In this document: positions 8,341 to 17,048 of the stretch, one piece after another | How positions within the stretch are numbered: position 1 is the stretch's first letter | Layout of the letters: each line of letters starts with the position of its first letter | Program-made: the position numbers and the translations under genes | Source: Kitasatospora sp. MAA4 | Lineage (GTDB): Bacteria > Actinomycetota > Actinomycetes > Streptomycetales > Streptomycetaceae | DNA: 64,000 nt | Assembly: GCF_029893355.1 (NCBI RefSeq) | Contig: NZ_JARZAI010000003.1 | Location: 62,001-126,000, forward strand | Reading direction: 5' to 3' | Notes under the pieces: model-generated | Databases searched by the model: none | The model's input: only the letters and a program-made list of their open reading frames with translations | Told to the model about the DNA's origin: nothing

Positions 8341-8636
8341 AACCGTGGGAATTTGATCCTCAAATATGGAACTGGGTCGCCCGACACGGCGTCCCAATGC
8401 CGGAAGAACCGATCCTCCCGCGCAGAATGGACGGCAGCCGACCCCGCCGACCAGTTCGCCGGGCGTGGCTACGATGGACACAACTCACGGGCCGGACAGG
8501 TCTGCTGTGCGGATCCGCGACGCGGATCGCAGGTCGCCGCGCGGGCCCGCAGGCGAGAACACAACCAGCGCGAGCCCAGCCCGCGAGGCCCACTCCCCGC
8601 CCATGACATCCAGTTCGGGAAGGCATTCCACACTCC
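8341..8636 (+). promoter_or_regulatory. mreB upstream region
   Basis: About 300 bases between the ndk terminator and mreB. This region must hold the promoter of the mre operon, but I cannot place -35 and -10 boxes with confidence. A comparatively A+T-rich patch lies at 8349-8370. I see no small gene with supporting codon bias. Confidence 0.5.
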
Positions 8637-9674
8637 ATGGCCAACAATCTGTCGTTCATGGGCCGTGACCTGGCGATCGACCTGGGCACTGCCAACACGC
8701 TGGTGTACGTCAGGGGCAAGGGGATCGTCCTGAACGAACCGTCAGTCGTGGCGGTCAACACCAACACCGGCGGGATCCTGGCGGTCGGCTCCGAGGCGAA
8801 GAAGATGATCGGGCGCACGCCCGGCAACATCATCGCGATCCGCCCGCTGAAGGACGGCGTGATCGCCGACTTCGAGATCACCCAGCGGATGCTGCGCTAC
8901 TTCATCCAGAAGATCCACCGCCGCCGCTACCTGGCCCGCCCGCGGGTCGTGGTCTGCGTGCCCAGCGGCATCACCGGAGTCGAGCGCCGGGCCGTGGTCG
9001 AGGCCAGCCACCTGGCCGGCGCCCGCCAGGTGCACATCATCGAGGAGCCGATGGCCGCCGCGATCGGCGCCGGCCTGCCGGTCCACGAGCCCACCGGCAA
9101 CATGGTGGTGGACATCGGCGGCGGCACCACCGAGGTCGCCGTGATCTCGCTCGGCGGCATCGTCACCGCCCAGTCCATCCGGGTGGCCGGCGACGAGCTC
9201 GACAACGCGATCGTCCAGCACATCAAGAAGGAGTACTCGCTGCTGCTCGGCGAGCGCAGTGCCGAGCAGATCAAGATGAGCATCGGCTCCGCCTACGGGT
9301 CGGAGAACGAGAAGGACGAGCACGCCGAGATCCGCGGCCGCGACCTGGTCAGCGGCCTGCCGAAGACTGTGGTGATCTCCGCCGCCGAGGTCCGCGAGGC
9401 CATCGACGAGCCGGTGAACTCCATCATCGACGCCGTCAAGACCACCCTGGACCAGTGCCCGCCGGAGCTGGCGGGCGATGTGATGGACCGTGGCGTGGTG
9501 CTCACCGGCGGCGGCGCGCTGCTGCGCGGCCTGGACGAGCGGCTGCGCCGCGAGACCGGCATGCCGATCCACATCGCGGAGAACCCGCTGGACTCGGTGG
9601 CGCTCGGCGCCGGCCGCTGCGTCGAGGAGTTCGAGGCCCTGCAGCAGGTACTGGACGCACAGCCGCGTCGTTAG
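8637..9674 (+). CDS. mreB: Rod shape-determining protein MreB
   Basis: A 345-residue bacterial actin homologue that forms membrane-associated filaments directing wall synthesis; in Streptomyces it acts mainly in aerial hyphae and spores. Actin-fold ATP-binding motifs are visible: [11 protein letters not shown] (phosphate 1, residues 15-25), [13 protein letters not shown] (phosphate 2) and [15 protein letters not shown] (adenosine motif). ATG 8637 gives [11 protein letters not shown]; the ATG eight codons in is an alternative giving the usual short MreB start. It heads the mreB-mreC-mreD-mrdA-rodA run, whose genes are closely spaced and probably co-transcribed. Confidence 0.98.
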   Translation: MANNLSFMGRDLAIDLGTANTLVYVRGKGIVLNEPSVVAVNTNTGGILAVGSEAKKMIGRTPGNIIAIRPLKDGVIADFEITQRMLRYFIQKIHRRRYLARPRVVVCVPSGITGVERRAVVEASHLAGARQVHIIEEPMAAAIGAGLPVHEPTGNMVVDIGGGTTEVAVISLGGIVTAQSIRVAGDELDNAIVQHIKKEYSLLLGERSAEQIKMSIGSAYGSENEKDEHAEIRGRDLVSGLPKTVVISAAEVREAIDEPVNSIIDAVKTTLDQCPPELAGDVMDRGVVLTGGGALLRGLDERLRRETGMPIHIAENPLDSVALGAGRCVEEFEALQQVLDAQPRR

Positions 9675-9728
9675 CCCGTCAGAGGGACACCACCGACCCG
9701 TACTCCCAGAAGGGGCAGCTCCAGCGTC

Positions 9729-10691
9729 GTGAGGGACACCCGAGAGAGCCGACTGCTTCTCATCCTGCTGGTGGCCGTCGCCTTCGCCCTGATCACCGTG
9801 GACATCAAGGGCGGCGAGAGCTCTCCGCTCAACGGCGCCCGGAAGGCCGCGGCCGGGGTGTTCGGTCCGGTCGAGCGCAGCGCCGCGGGGGCCGTCGACC
9901 CGATAGCCCGCACCGTCCGGGCGATCCGTGACTCCGGTACGGAGCAGCAGCGGTTGGACCAGATCGGTGCGGAGAACACCGAGCTGCGCCAGAAGCTCGC
10001 CTCCTCCGACACCGCCACCGGCCGTACCAAGCAGCTGGACGACATGCTGCGTACGGCCGGCACCGGCGGCTACACCATCAAGGCCGCCCAGGTGATCGCC
10101 ATCGGCGCGGCCCAGGCCTTCTCCTGGACCATCACCATCGACGCCGGCAGCGACGACGGGCTGGCCCGGGACATGACGGTGATCAACGGTGAGGGCCTGG
10201 TCGGCCGGATCACCACGGTCGCCCCGACCACCTCCACCGTGCTGCTCGCCACCGACCCGGGCTTCACCGCCGGGACCCGGATGGAGGGCAGCGGCGAGAT
10301 CGGCTTCGCGGCCGGCCAGGGCGCCGGACCGATGAAGGTGCAGCTGCTCAACGGCAAGGCCCAGGTCAAGCCGGGGGACCGGCTGGTCACCTTCGGCTCG
10401 CAGAGCGGACGGCCGTTCGTCCCGGGCGTGCCGGTCGGCAAGGTCGTCACGGTGGAGGCCACCCCGGGGGAGCTGACCAAGACCGTGCTGGTCCAGCCGT
10501 TCGTCTCGTTCACCCGGCTCGACCTGGTGGGTGTGGTCGTGGTGCCGCCGCGGACCGATCCGCGGGACGCCGTGCTGCCTCCCGTGCCGACCCCGACGGC
10601 GCCCCCCGCGCCGGTCGCCCCCGCGGCGCCGGCGTCCGCCGCACCGTCCACGTCGGCGTCCGCGTCCGCCAGCCCGTCAGGGGGGAACTGA
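9729..10691 (+). CDS. mreC: Rod shape-determining protein MreC
   Basis: A 320-residue bitopic membrane protein that links MreB filaments to the wall-synthesis machinery. Residues 9-24 (LLLILLVAVAFALITV) form the membrane anchor. A coiled-coil segment follows (about residues 70-100, QQRLDQIGAENTELRQKL), then the extracytoplasmic beta-domain to about residue 270, including VINGEGLVGRITTV. The tail after residue 280 is a low-complexity Pro/Ala/Ser linker. The GTG start at 9729 lies 54 bases after mreB. The stop is 3 bases before mreD. Confidence 0.95.
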   Translation: MRDTRESRLLLILLVAVAFALITVDIKGGESSPLNGARKAAAGVFGPVERSAAGAVDPIARTVRAIRDSGTEQQRLDQIGAENTELRQKLASSDTATGRTKQLDDMLRTAGTGGYTIKAAQVIAIGAAQAFSWTITIDAGSDDGLARDMTVINGEGLVGRITTVAPTTSTVLLATDPGFTAGTRMEGSGEIGFAAGQGAGPMKVQLLNGKAQVKPGDRLVTFGSQSGRPFVPGVPVGKVVTVEATPGELTKTVLVQPFVSFTRLDLVGVVVVPPRTDPRDAVLPPVPTPTAPPAPVAPAAPASAAPSTSASASASPSGGN

Positions 10692-10694
10692 GCC

Positions 10695-11315
10695 ATGGCC
10701 GTCAGGCGCTTCCTGCTCTCCGCCGTGCTCGTACTGCTCGCCCTGGTGATCCAGGTGAGCGTGCTCGGCCGGCTCCAGCTGCCGGGGGCCACCCCGGACC
10801 TGCTGCTGCTCGTGGTCGTCGGCCTCGCGCTGGTGTTCGGGCCGTCCGCCGGCTGCCTGATCGGCTTCGCCGCCGGGCTGCTCGCCGACCTGGCACCGCC
10901 GTCCGACCACGCGATCGGCCGGTTCGCCCTGGTGCTCTGCGTGATGGGCTACGCGGCCGGGATGTACCGCGCCGACTCGGGCCGCCGCCGCGGTGTGATG
11001 GGCCCGCTGCTGATGGTCGGCGCCGCGGCGGTGGTCTCCACCGTGCTGTACGCGGCGGTGGGCGCGCTGGTCGGCGACACCGCCGCCCGGCACGTCGGCC
11101 TGCCGGGCCTGGCCGCCAGCGCCCTGCTGTACGACCTGCTGCTGGCGCCCTTCGTGGTGCCCGCGGTGATGCTGCTGGCCCGCCGGGCCGACCCGGGGGC
11201 GGTGGGTGGCGAGATCACCGGCTCGGGGCTCGGCACCATCGCCCGCTACCGGACCACCCGCGAGGTCTCCTCCGGCCCGTCCACCGGCCGCAAGATGCGC
11301 GGCCTGAAGTCCTGA
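10695..11315 (+). CDS. mreD: Rod shape-determining protein MreD
   Basis: A 206-residue polytopic membrane protein with about five hydrophobic segments, starting AVRRFLLSAVLVLLALVIQV. It contains the MreD-typical GCLIGFAAGLLADLAPP motif near the middle. It partners MreC in the elongation complex. ATG 10695 follows the mreC stop after 3 bases, indicating coupling. The basic C-terminal tail (GPSTGRKMRGLKS) is cytoplasmic. Length is normal. Confidence 0.93.
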   Translation: MAVRRFLLSAVLVLLALVIQVSVLGRLQLPGATPDLLLLVVVGLALVFGPSAGCLIGFAAGLLADLAPPSDHAIGRFALVLCVMGYAAGMYRADSGRRRGVMGPLLMVGAAAVVSTVLYAAVGALVGDTAARHVGLPGLAASALLYDLLLAPFVVPAVMLLARRADPGAVGGEITGSGLGTIARYRTTREVSSGPSTGRKMRGLKS

Positions 11316-11355
11316 CCAGCTACCGCACCGCACTCTGCATCGGGGAGTCCCAGAC

Positions 11356-13560
11356 GTGAGCAACATCCCGGAGACCGGCCGGACCCGCCGGGTGACGATC
11401 CGTCTGGTGGTGCTGCAGATCCTGGTGCTCTCGCTGCTCGCCACCCTCGGCGGCCGGCTCTGGTACCTGCAGATCCGCAACGGCAGCGAGTACACCGCGC
11501 AGGCGTCCAACAACCACATCCGCGAGGTGGTCGACCCGGCCGTCCGCGGCGAGATCCTGGACGCGGACGGCCGGGTGCTGGCCGGCAACCAGACCCAGCT
11601 GGTGGTCTCGGTCAGCCGCACCTCGCTGCTCCAGCAGAAGGACCACGGCAAGGCGGCGCTCACCCGGCTCGCCCAAGTCCTCGGGATGAGCCCCACCGAC
11701 GTCGAGAACAAGGTCCGGCTCTGCGACGCCAAGACCCCGCAGCCCTGCTGGAACGGCTCGCCCTACCAGCCGATCCCGGTGACCAGCCAGGCCACCACGC
11801 AGCAGGCGATGCAGATAATGGAACGCCGCGAGGACTTCCCCGGGATCACCGCCCAGCCCACCGCCGTACGCCAGTACCCCGGCCCGGACGGCGCCAACGC
11901 CGCGCAGCTGGTCGGCTACCTCTCGCCGGTGACCGACGACGAGGTCAGCAAGTCCCAGGACAAGACCGGCAAGGCCAAGTACCTGGCCTCCGACCAGATC
12001 GGCCGGGCCGGCCTCGAATCGGTGTACGACAGCGACCTGCGCGGCACCTCCGGCGTGACCCAGCTGGAGGTGGACAACCTCGGCCGGGTGATCGGCACCG
12101 CCGGCGAGACGCCCGCCCAGCCCGGCAACAACGTGGTGACCAGCATCGACGCGCGGGTGCAGAAGACCGTCGAGGACAACCTCGCGCAGGCCATGTCCGA
12201 CGCCCGCAAGACCTACGACACGGTGACCAGCCAGAACTTCGTGGCCGACTCCGGCGCCGCGCTCGTGATGGACGTGCACACCGGTCAGATCATCGCGATG
12301 GCCAGCGCGCCGACCTACGACCCCAACCTGTGGGTCGGCGGCATCTCGGCCAAGGACTACCAGAACCTGACCAGCCAGGACACCAACTACCCGCTGCTCA
12401 ACCGGGCCATCCAGGGGCAGTCCGCGCCCGGCTCCACCTTCAAGGTGGTCTCCACCAGCGCCGCCGTGCAGGCCGGCTACTCGCTCGACGGCCACTACCC
12501 GTGCCCGTCGAGCCTGACCATCGGCGGCCGCGAGTTCAAGAACTTCGAGGGCGAGTCGGCCGGTGACATCTCCTTGGAGAAGGCGCTGGAGATCTCCTGC
12601 GACACCGTCTTCTACGGCCTGGCCTACGACCAGTGGCAGAAGGACGGCGGCATCAAGCCCAAGGCCAACCCCGCCGACTGGTTCTACAAGACGGCCCATC
12701 AGTTCGGCCTCGGCGCCAAGACCGGCATCGACCTGCCCGGCGAGGTGCCCGGCCGGGTCCCCGACCGCCAGTGGAAGACCGACTTCTTCAACGCCAACCA
12801 GGCCGCCTGGTGCAAGCAGGCGGCCGGCGGCGGCACCGACTACGCCACCGAGATCGCCCGCGAGAACTGCGTGGACGGCGCCGTGATGCGCGCCGGTGAC
12901 TCCGTCAACTACGCCATCGGCCAGGGCGACACACTGGTCACCCCGGTCCAGATGGCGCGGATCTACTCGGCGATCGCCAACGGCGGCACGCTCTACACCC
13001 CGACCGTCGCCAAGGCCGTCGTCACCCCCAGCGGCCAGCTGGTCCGCAACATCGCCCCGCACGTGGACGGCAAGCTCCCGGACGACCAGAAGACCCTGCA
13101 GTACATCGACCAGGCCACCGCGGGCGTCATCACCAGCGGCACCGCCGCCTGGAAGTTCGCCGGCGCGGGCTGGCCGCAGGACAAGATCCAGCTGCACGCC
13201 AAGACCGGCACCGCCGAGGTCTACGGCAAGCAGACCACCTCCTGGCTGACCACCTACAGCAAGGACTACGCGGTCATCATGACGATCAGCCAGGGCGGCA
13301 CCGGCTCCGGCGGCTCGGGTGACGCGGTCCGCCGGATCTACCAGGCGCTCTACGGCGTGGACGACAAGGGCAACATCGACAGCAGCAAGGCGCTGCTGCC
13401 GGCCCCGCAGACCGCGCTGCCCACCTTCAACCCGGACGGCACCGCGATCCTGAAGCAGGCGAGCTTCGCAGCTCCCGCCCCGGCGCCGCTCACCTCCACG
13501 GTCTACACCGACCTGCTGGCCGTCGAGCCGTCCCGCGGCCTCGGAAGGAGCCGGGCATGA
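11356..13560 (+). CDS. mrdA: Penicillin-binding protein 2 (peptidoglycan transpeptidase)
   Basis: A 734-residue class B penicillin-binding protein. An N-terminal anchor lies at about residues 14-34 (RLVVLQILVLSLLATLGGRLW), followed by the dimerisation domain and the transpeptidase domain. Catalytic motifs are SAPGSTFK (SxxK, nucleophile Ser), ISCDT (the SxN position as SCD) and KTGTAE (KTG). It cross-links peptidoglycan outside the membrane and works with the RodA glycosyltransferase encoded next. The GTG start at 11356 is 40 bases after mreD. Its last four bases overlap the rodA start (ATGA). Confidence 0.96.
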   Translation: MSNIPETGRTRRVTIRLVVLQILVLSLLATLGGRLWYLQIRNGSEYTAQASNNHIREVVDPAVRGEILDADGRVLAGNQTQLVVSVSRTSLLQQKDHGKAALTRLAQVLGMSPTDVENKVRLCDAKTPQPCWNGSPYQPIPVTSQATTQQAMQIMERREDFPGITAQPTAVRQYPGPDGANAAQLVGYLSPVTDDEVSKSQDKTGKAKYLASDQIGRAGLESVYDSDLRGTSGVTQLEVDNLGRVIGTAGETPAQPGNNVVTSIDARVQKTVEDNLAQAMSDARKTYDTVTSQNFVADSGAALVMDVHTGQIIAMASAPTYDPNLWVGGISAKDYQNLTSQDTNYPLLNRAIQGQSAPGSTFKVVSTSAAVQAGYSLDGHYPCPSSLTIGGREFKNFEGESAGDISLEKALEISCDTVFYGLAYDQWQKDGGIKPKANPADWFYKTAHQFGLGAKTGIDLPGEVPGRVPDRQWKTDFFNANQAAWCKQAAGGGTDYATEIARENCVDGAVMRAGDSVNYAIGQGDTLVTPVQMARIYSAIANGGTLYTPTVAKAVVTPSGQLVRNIAPHVDGKLPDDQKTLQYIDQATAGVITSGTAAWKFAGAGWPQDKIQLHAKTGTAEVYGKQTTSWLTTYSKDYAVIMTISQGGTGSGGSGDAVRRIYQALYGVDDKGNIDSSKALLPAPQTALPTFNPDGTAILKQASFAAPAPAPLTSTVYTDLLAVEPSRGLGRSRA

Positions 13561-14759
13561 CCTCCTCCTACAGCTCGTACCGCCAGCTCCGGTTCTCCCC
13601 CCAGCGCGGGCCGGTGGCCCGGGCGCTGGCCCGGGACGCGCCGCTGCGGCGGCTCGACTGGGTGATAGTGCTGGCCGCGCTGGCCCTGTCGCTGGGCAGC
13701 TCGATGCTGGTCTGGTCGGCCACCCGGGGGCGCGACTCGCTCACCCACGGGGACCCGCAGTACTTCCTCTACCGCCACCTCACCAACCTGGTGATCGGGC
13801 TGGTGCTCTTCGGCGCGGTCGTCGCCATAGGGCACCACCGGATAAGGGCCGCTGTGCCGGTGCTGTATGCGCTGGCGATGCTGATGCTGATCGCGGTGCT
13901 CAGCCCGCTGGGCTCGACCATCAACGGCGCGCACTCCTGGATCCAGTTCGGCGGCGGTTTCTCGGTGCAGCCCGCCGAGTTCGCCAAGCTCGCGATCGTG
14001 CTCGGTATGGCGATGGCGCTCTCCTCCCGGGTGGACACCGGGGAGCGGGCCATACCGATCGACCGCAGCGTGGTGCACGCGCTGGTGCTGGCCGGGATGC
14101 CGATCTGCATCGTGCTGCTGATGCCCGACCTCGGCTCGGTGATGGTGATGGCCGTGACCGTCCTGGGCATCCTGCTGGCCTCGGGCGCGCCCAACCGCTG
14201 GGTCATCGGCCTGATGGTCGCCGGCGGTGCGGGCGCGGCGGCGATCTGGAAGCTCGGGGTGCTGAGCAAGTACCAGATCGACCGCTTCGCCGCCTTCGCC
14301 GACCCGGCGCTGGACCCGGCGGGCGTCGGCTACAACACGGCGCAGGCCCGGATCGCGATCGGCTCCGGCGGGCTCACCGGCAAGGGTCTCTTCCACGGGA
14401 CCCAGACCATGGGCCAGTTCGTCCCCGAGCAGCAGACCGACTTCGTCTTCAGTGTGGCGGGGGAGGAGCTGGGCTTCGTCGGCGGACTGGCGATCATCCT
14501 GCTGGTCGGCGTGATCCTCTGGCGCGCCTGCCGGATCGCCCGGCAGGCCGGCGACCTCTACGGCACCATCGTGGCGGCCGGGGTGATCACCTGGTTCGCC
14601 TTCCAGTCCTTCGAGAACATCGGCATGACGCTCGGCATCATGCCGGTCGCGGGCATCCCGCTGCCGTTCGTCAGTTACGGCGGCTCGTCGATGTTCGCCG
14701 GCTGGATCGCCATCGGGCTGCTCCAGGCGGTGCGCACCCAGCGCCACCTCAAGGCCTGA
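13557..14759 (+). CDS. rodA: RodA-type SEDS peptidoglycan glycosyltransferase
   Basis: A 400-residue polytopic membrane protein of the SEDS family, about ten membrane segments, that polymerises lipid II together with the PBP2 encoded upstream. Family signatures are INGAHSWIQFGGGFSVQPAE, EQQTDFVFSVAGEELGFVGG and the C-terminal GIPLPFVSYGGSSM. ATG 13557 overlaps the mrdA stop, so translation is coupled. A strong hairpin follows at 14774, closing the mre operon. The first 30 residues form a cytoplasmic basic tail. Confidence 0.96.
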   Translation: MTSSYSSYRQLRFSPQRGPVARALARDAPLRRLDWVIVLAALALSLGSSMLVWSATRGRDSLTHGDPQYFLYRHLTNLVIGLVLFGAVVAIGHHRIRAAVPVLYALAMLMLIAVLSPLGSTINGAHSWIQFGGGFSVQPAEFAKLAIVLGMAMALSSRVDTGERAIPIDRSVVHALVLAGMPICIVLLMPDLGSVMVMAVTVLGILLASGAPNRWVIGLMVAGGAGAAAIWKLGVLSKYQIDRFAAFADPALDPAGVGYNTAQARIAIGSGGLTGKGLFHGTQTMGQFVPEQQTDFVFSVAGEELGFVGGLAIILLVGVILWRACRIARQAGDLYGTIVAAGVITWFAFQSFENIGMTLGIMPVAGIPLPFVSYGGSSMFAGWIAIGLLQAVRTQRHLKA

Positions 14760-14773
14760 GCGGTGCTGCCGAT

Positions 14774-14808
14774 ACGGCCCGGGCGGTCATCACGACCGTC
14801 CGGGCCGT
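14774..14808 (+). terminator. Terminator of the mre-rodA operon
   Basis: A 15-base stem (ACGGCCCGGGCGGTC at 14774-14788, five-base loop, GACCGTCCGGGCCGT at 14794-14808) with a single G-T wobble. It starts 14 bases after the rodA stop. Confidence 0.85.
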
Positions 14809-14883
14809 GCTGTGCACCGCGTTATCCTTGAGGGTCAACCGGCTGTTGTCGTCGGCATCCCCTCTTCGCAAAGGTCCTTCTGC

Positions 14884-16842
14884 ATGACTGTTGAATCGGT
14901 CTTCCCACGCCTGGAGGCCCTCCTCCCGCACGTCCAGAAGCCGATCCAGTACGTCGGCGGCGAGCTGAACTCGACCGTCAAGGACTGGGACGCCTGCGAC
15001 GTCCGCTGGGCCCTGATGTACCCCGACGCCTACGAGGTCGGCCTGCCGAACCAGGGCGTCATGATCCTCTACGAGGTGCTCAACGAGCGTGAGGGTGTGC
15101 TGGCCGAGCGCACCTACAGCGTCTGGCCGGACCTCGAGGCCCTGATGCGCGAGCACCAGGTCCCGCAGTTCACCGTGGACGCGCACCGCCCCGTCAAGGC
15201 CTTCGACGTGTTCGGGCTGAGCTTCTCCACCGAGCTCGGCTACACCAACATGCTCACCGCACTGGACCTCGCGGGCATCCCGCTGGAGGCCGCGGACCGC
15301 ACCATCGACGACCCGATCGTGCTGGCCGGCGGCCACGCCGCGTTCAACCCCGAGCCGATCGCGGACTTCATCGACTGCGCGGTGGTCGGCGACGGCGAGC
15401 AGGCCGTGCTGGACATCACCGAGATCATCCGGGCCTGGAAGGCCGAGGGCCGTCCCGGCGGACGGGACGAGCTGCTGCTGCGCCTGGCCCGGACCGGCGG
15501 GGTGTACGTCCCGAAGTTCTACGACGTCGAGTACCTGCCGGACGGCCGGATCGGCCGCGTGGTGCCGAACGCGCCCGGCGTGCCGTGGCGGGTCTCCAAG
15601 CACACCGTGATGGACCTGGACGAGTGGCCGTACCCCAAGCAGCCGCTGGTCCCGCTGGCCGAGACGGTGCACGAGCGGATGTCCGTGGAGATCTTCCGCG
15701 GCTGCACCCGCGGCTGCCGTTTCTGCCAGGCCGGCATGATCACGCGCCCCGTGCGGGAGCGAAGCATCACCGGTATCGGCGAGATGGTCGAGCGCGGACT
15801 CAAGGCGACCGGCTTCGAGGAGGTCGGCCTGCTCTCGCTCTCGTCCGCCGACCACACCGAGATCGGCGAGATCGCCAAGGGCCTGGCCGACCGCTACACC
15901 GACGACAAGATCGGGCTCTCGCTGCCCTCCACCCGGGTCGACGCCTTCAACATCGACCTGGCCAACGAGCTGACCCGCAACGGTCGCCGGTCCGGCCTCA
16001 CCTTCGCCCCCGAGGGCGGCAGTGAGCGGATCCGCAAGGTGATCAACAAGATGGTGTCGGAGGAGGACCTGATCCGCACCGTCGCCGCCGCCTACGGCAA
16101 CGGCTGGCGCCAGGTGAAGCTGTACTTCATGGTCGGCCTCCCCACCGAGACCGACGAGGACGTGCTGCAGATCGCCGAGATGGCGAAGAACGTCATCCAG
16201 AAGGGCCGCGAGGTCACCGGCCAGAACGACATCCGCTGCACGGTGTCGATCGGCGGCTTCGTCCCCAAGCCGCACACCCCCTTCCAGTGGTCCCCGCAGC
16301 TCTCCTCCGACGCCACCGACGCCCGGCTCGGCAAGCTGCGCGACGCGATCCGCCAGGACCGCAAGTACGGCAAGAACATCGGTTTCCGCTACCACGACGG
16401 CAAGCCCGGCATCGTCGAGGGCCTCCTCTCGCGCGGCGACCGCCGCACCGGGAAGATCATCCGCGCCGTCTACGAGGACGGCGGCCGCTTCGACGGCTGG
16501 CGCGAGCACTTCAGCTACGACCGCTGGATGAAGGCCGCCGAGAAGGGCCTGGCCGGCACCGGCGTCGACGTCGACTGGTACACCACCCGCGAGCGCGCCT
16601 ACGAGGAGGTGCTGCCCTGGGACCACCTGGACAGCGGCCTCGACAAGGACTGGCTGTGGGAGGACTGGCAGGACGCCCTGGAGGAGGTCGAGGTCGACGA
16701 CTGCCGCTGGACCCCGTGCTTCGACTGCGGCGTGTGTCCGCAGATGGACACCCAGATCCAGATCGGCCCCACCGGCGTCAAGCTGCTGCCGCTGACGGTG
16801 GTCAACCAGGGTGCTGACCAGGCAAAAGGCGCTGGGGTATGA
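14884..16842 (+). CDS. TIGR03960-family B12-binding-domain radical SAM protein, altered C-terminus
   Basis: A 652-residue radical SAM enzyme. The N-terminal part (about 30-200) resembles a cobalamin-binding-like domain. The radical SAM core begins at FRGCTRGCRFCQAG with the cluster ligands Cys274, Cys278 and Cys281. A Cys-rich tail (PCFDCGVCP) is also family-typical. ATG 14884 has an AAAGG ribosome binding site. The exact reaction is not known to me; the family is normally paired with a TIGR03936 gene, here found 6.8 kb away at 23656. The last dozen codons, after KLLPLTVV, come from the inserted island, so the original C-terminus has been replaced. A stretch recalled as the phiJoe integrase target lies at 16713-16762. 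Confidence 0.9.
   Translation: MTVESVFPRLEALLPHVQKPIQYVGGELNSTVKDWDACDVRWALMYPDAYEVGLPNQGVMILYEVLNEREGVLAERTYSVWPDLEALMREHQVPQFTVDAHRPVKAFDVFGLSFSTELGYTNMLTALDLAGIPLEAADRTIDDPIVLAGGHAAFNPEPIADFIDCAVVGDGEQAVLDITEIIRAWKAEGRPGGRDELLLRLARTGGVYVPKFYDVEYLPDGRIGRVVPNAPGVPWRVSKHTVMDLDEWPYPKQPLVPLAETVHERMSVEIFRGCTRGCRFCQAGMITRPVRERSITGIGEMVERGLKATGFEEVGLLSLSSADHTEIGEIAKGLADRYTDDKIGLSLPSTRVDAFNIDLANELTRNGRRSGLTFAPEGGSERIRKVINKMVSEEDLIRTVAAAYGNGWRQVKLYFMVGLPTETDEDVLQIAEMAKNVIQKGREVTGQNDIRCTVSIGGFVPKPHTPFQWSPQLSSDATDARLGKLRDAIRQDRKYGKNIGFRYHDGKPGIVEGLLSRGDRRTGKIIRAVYEDGGRFDGWREHFSYDRWMKAAEKGLAGTGVDVDWYTTRERAYEEVLPWDHLDSGLDKDWLWEDWQDALEEVEVDDCRWTPCFDCGVCPQMDTQIQIGPTGVKLLPLTVVNQGADQAKGAGV
16713..16762 (-). 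other. Sequence resembling a phage (phiJoe-type) serine-integrase attB site
   Basis: Read on the minus strand, this 50-base piece of the radical SAM gene (core GTGTCCATCTGCGG) resembles, from memory, the Streptomyces attB used by the phage phiJoe integrase. Both half-sites appear present, so the site itself looks unoccupied although an island lies about 40 bases further on. The match is from recall, not a search. Confidence 0.45.
16780..16805 (+). repeat. Left copy of 26-base direct repeat (attL-like) in the radical SAM 3' end
   Basis: AAGCTGCTGCCGCTGACGGT followed by GGTCAA. It matches 23411-23436 at 25 of 26 positions (the 21st base is G here, C there). Everything between the two copies breaks the normal radical SAM gene pair, so this marks the left junction of the island. 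Confidence 0.75.
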
Positions 16843-17033
16843 CCGATGTGCTGGGCGAGGTGAGTGACTTATTTCACTCTCTCTCCGAGGCTGACAGATT
16901 CACTCTTCTAGGTGAACTTGGGGTCGATCGGTTGGGGGCTGCCGCCGAGCGGCCTTTCGCCGAGGCTCCGAGAACGCCTCTGCCGGCCCCTCGGATCGCG
17001 TCAGACATCGTGAGCTCTATCGAGTGGGTCTGA
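16839..17033 (+). CDS. Possible small protein at the island's left end
   Basis: A 64-codon frame whose ATG overlaps the radical SAM stop (ATGA). The product is acidic with no known motif (begins TDVLGEVSDLFHSLSEADR). Codon use at 16850-16930 is A+T-richer than neighbours, which fits foreign origin but weakens coding support. It could be translated by coupling to the upstream gene or could be chance. A hairpin follows at 17051. Confidence 0.35.
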   Translation: MTDVLGEVSDLFHSLSEADRFTLLGELGVDRLGAAAERPFAEAPRTPLPAPRIASDIVSSIEWV

Positions 17034-17048
17034 CCGCTCAGCATGCCG

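Noticed and set aside
13503-16626. Long minus-strand frames over rodA and the radical SAM gene
   Set aside because: Stop-poor antisense frames are common in this GC-rich DNA; the plus-strand products have complete family motifs.
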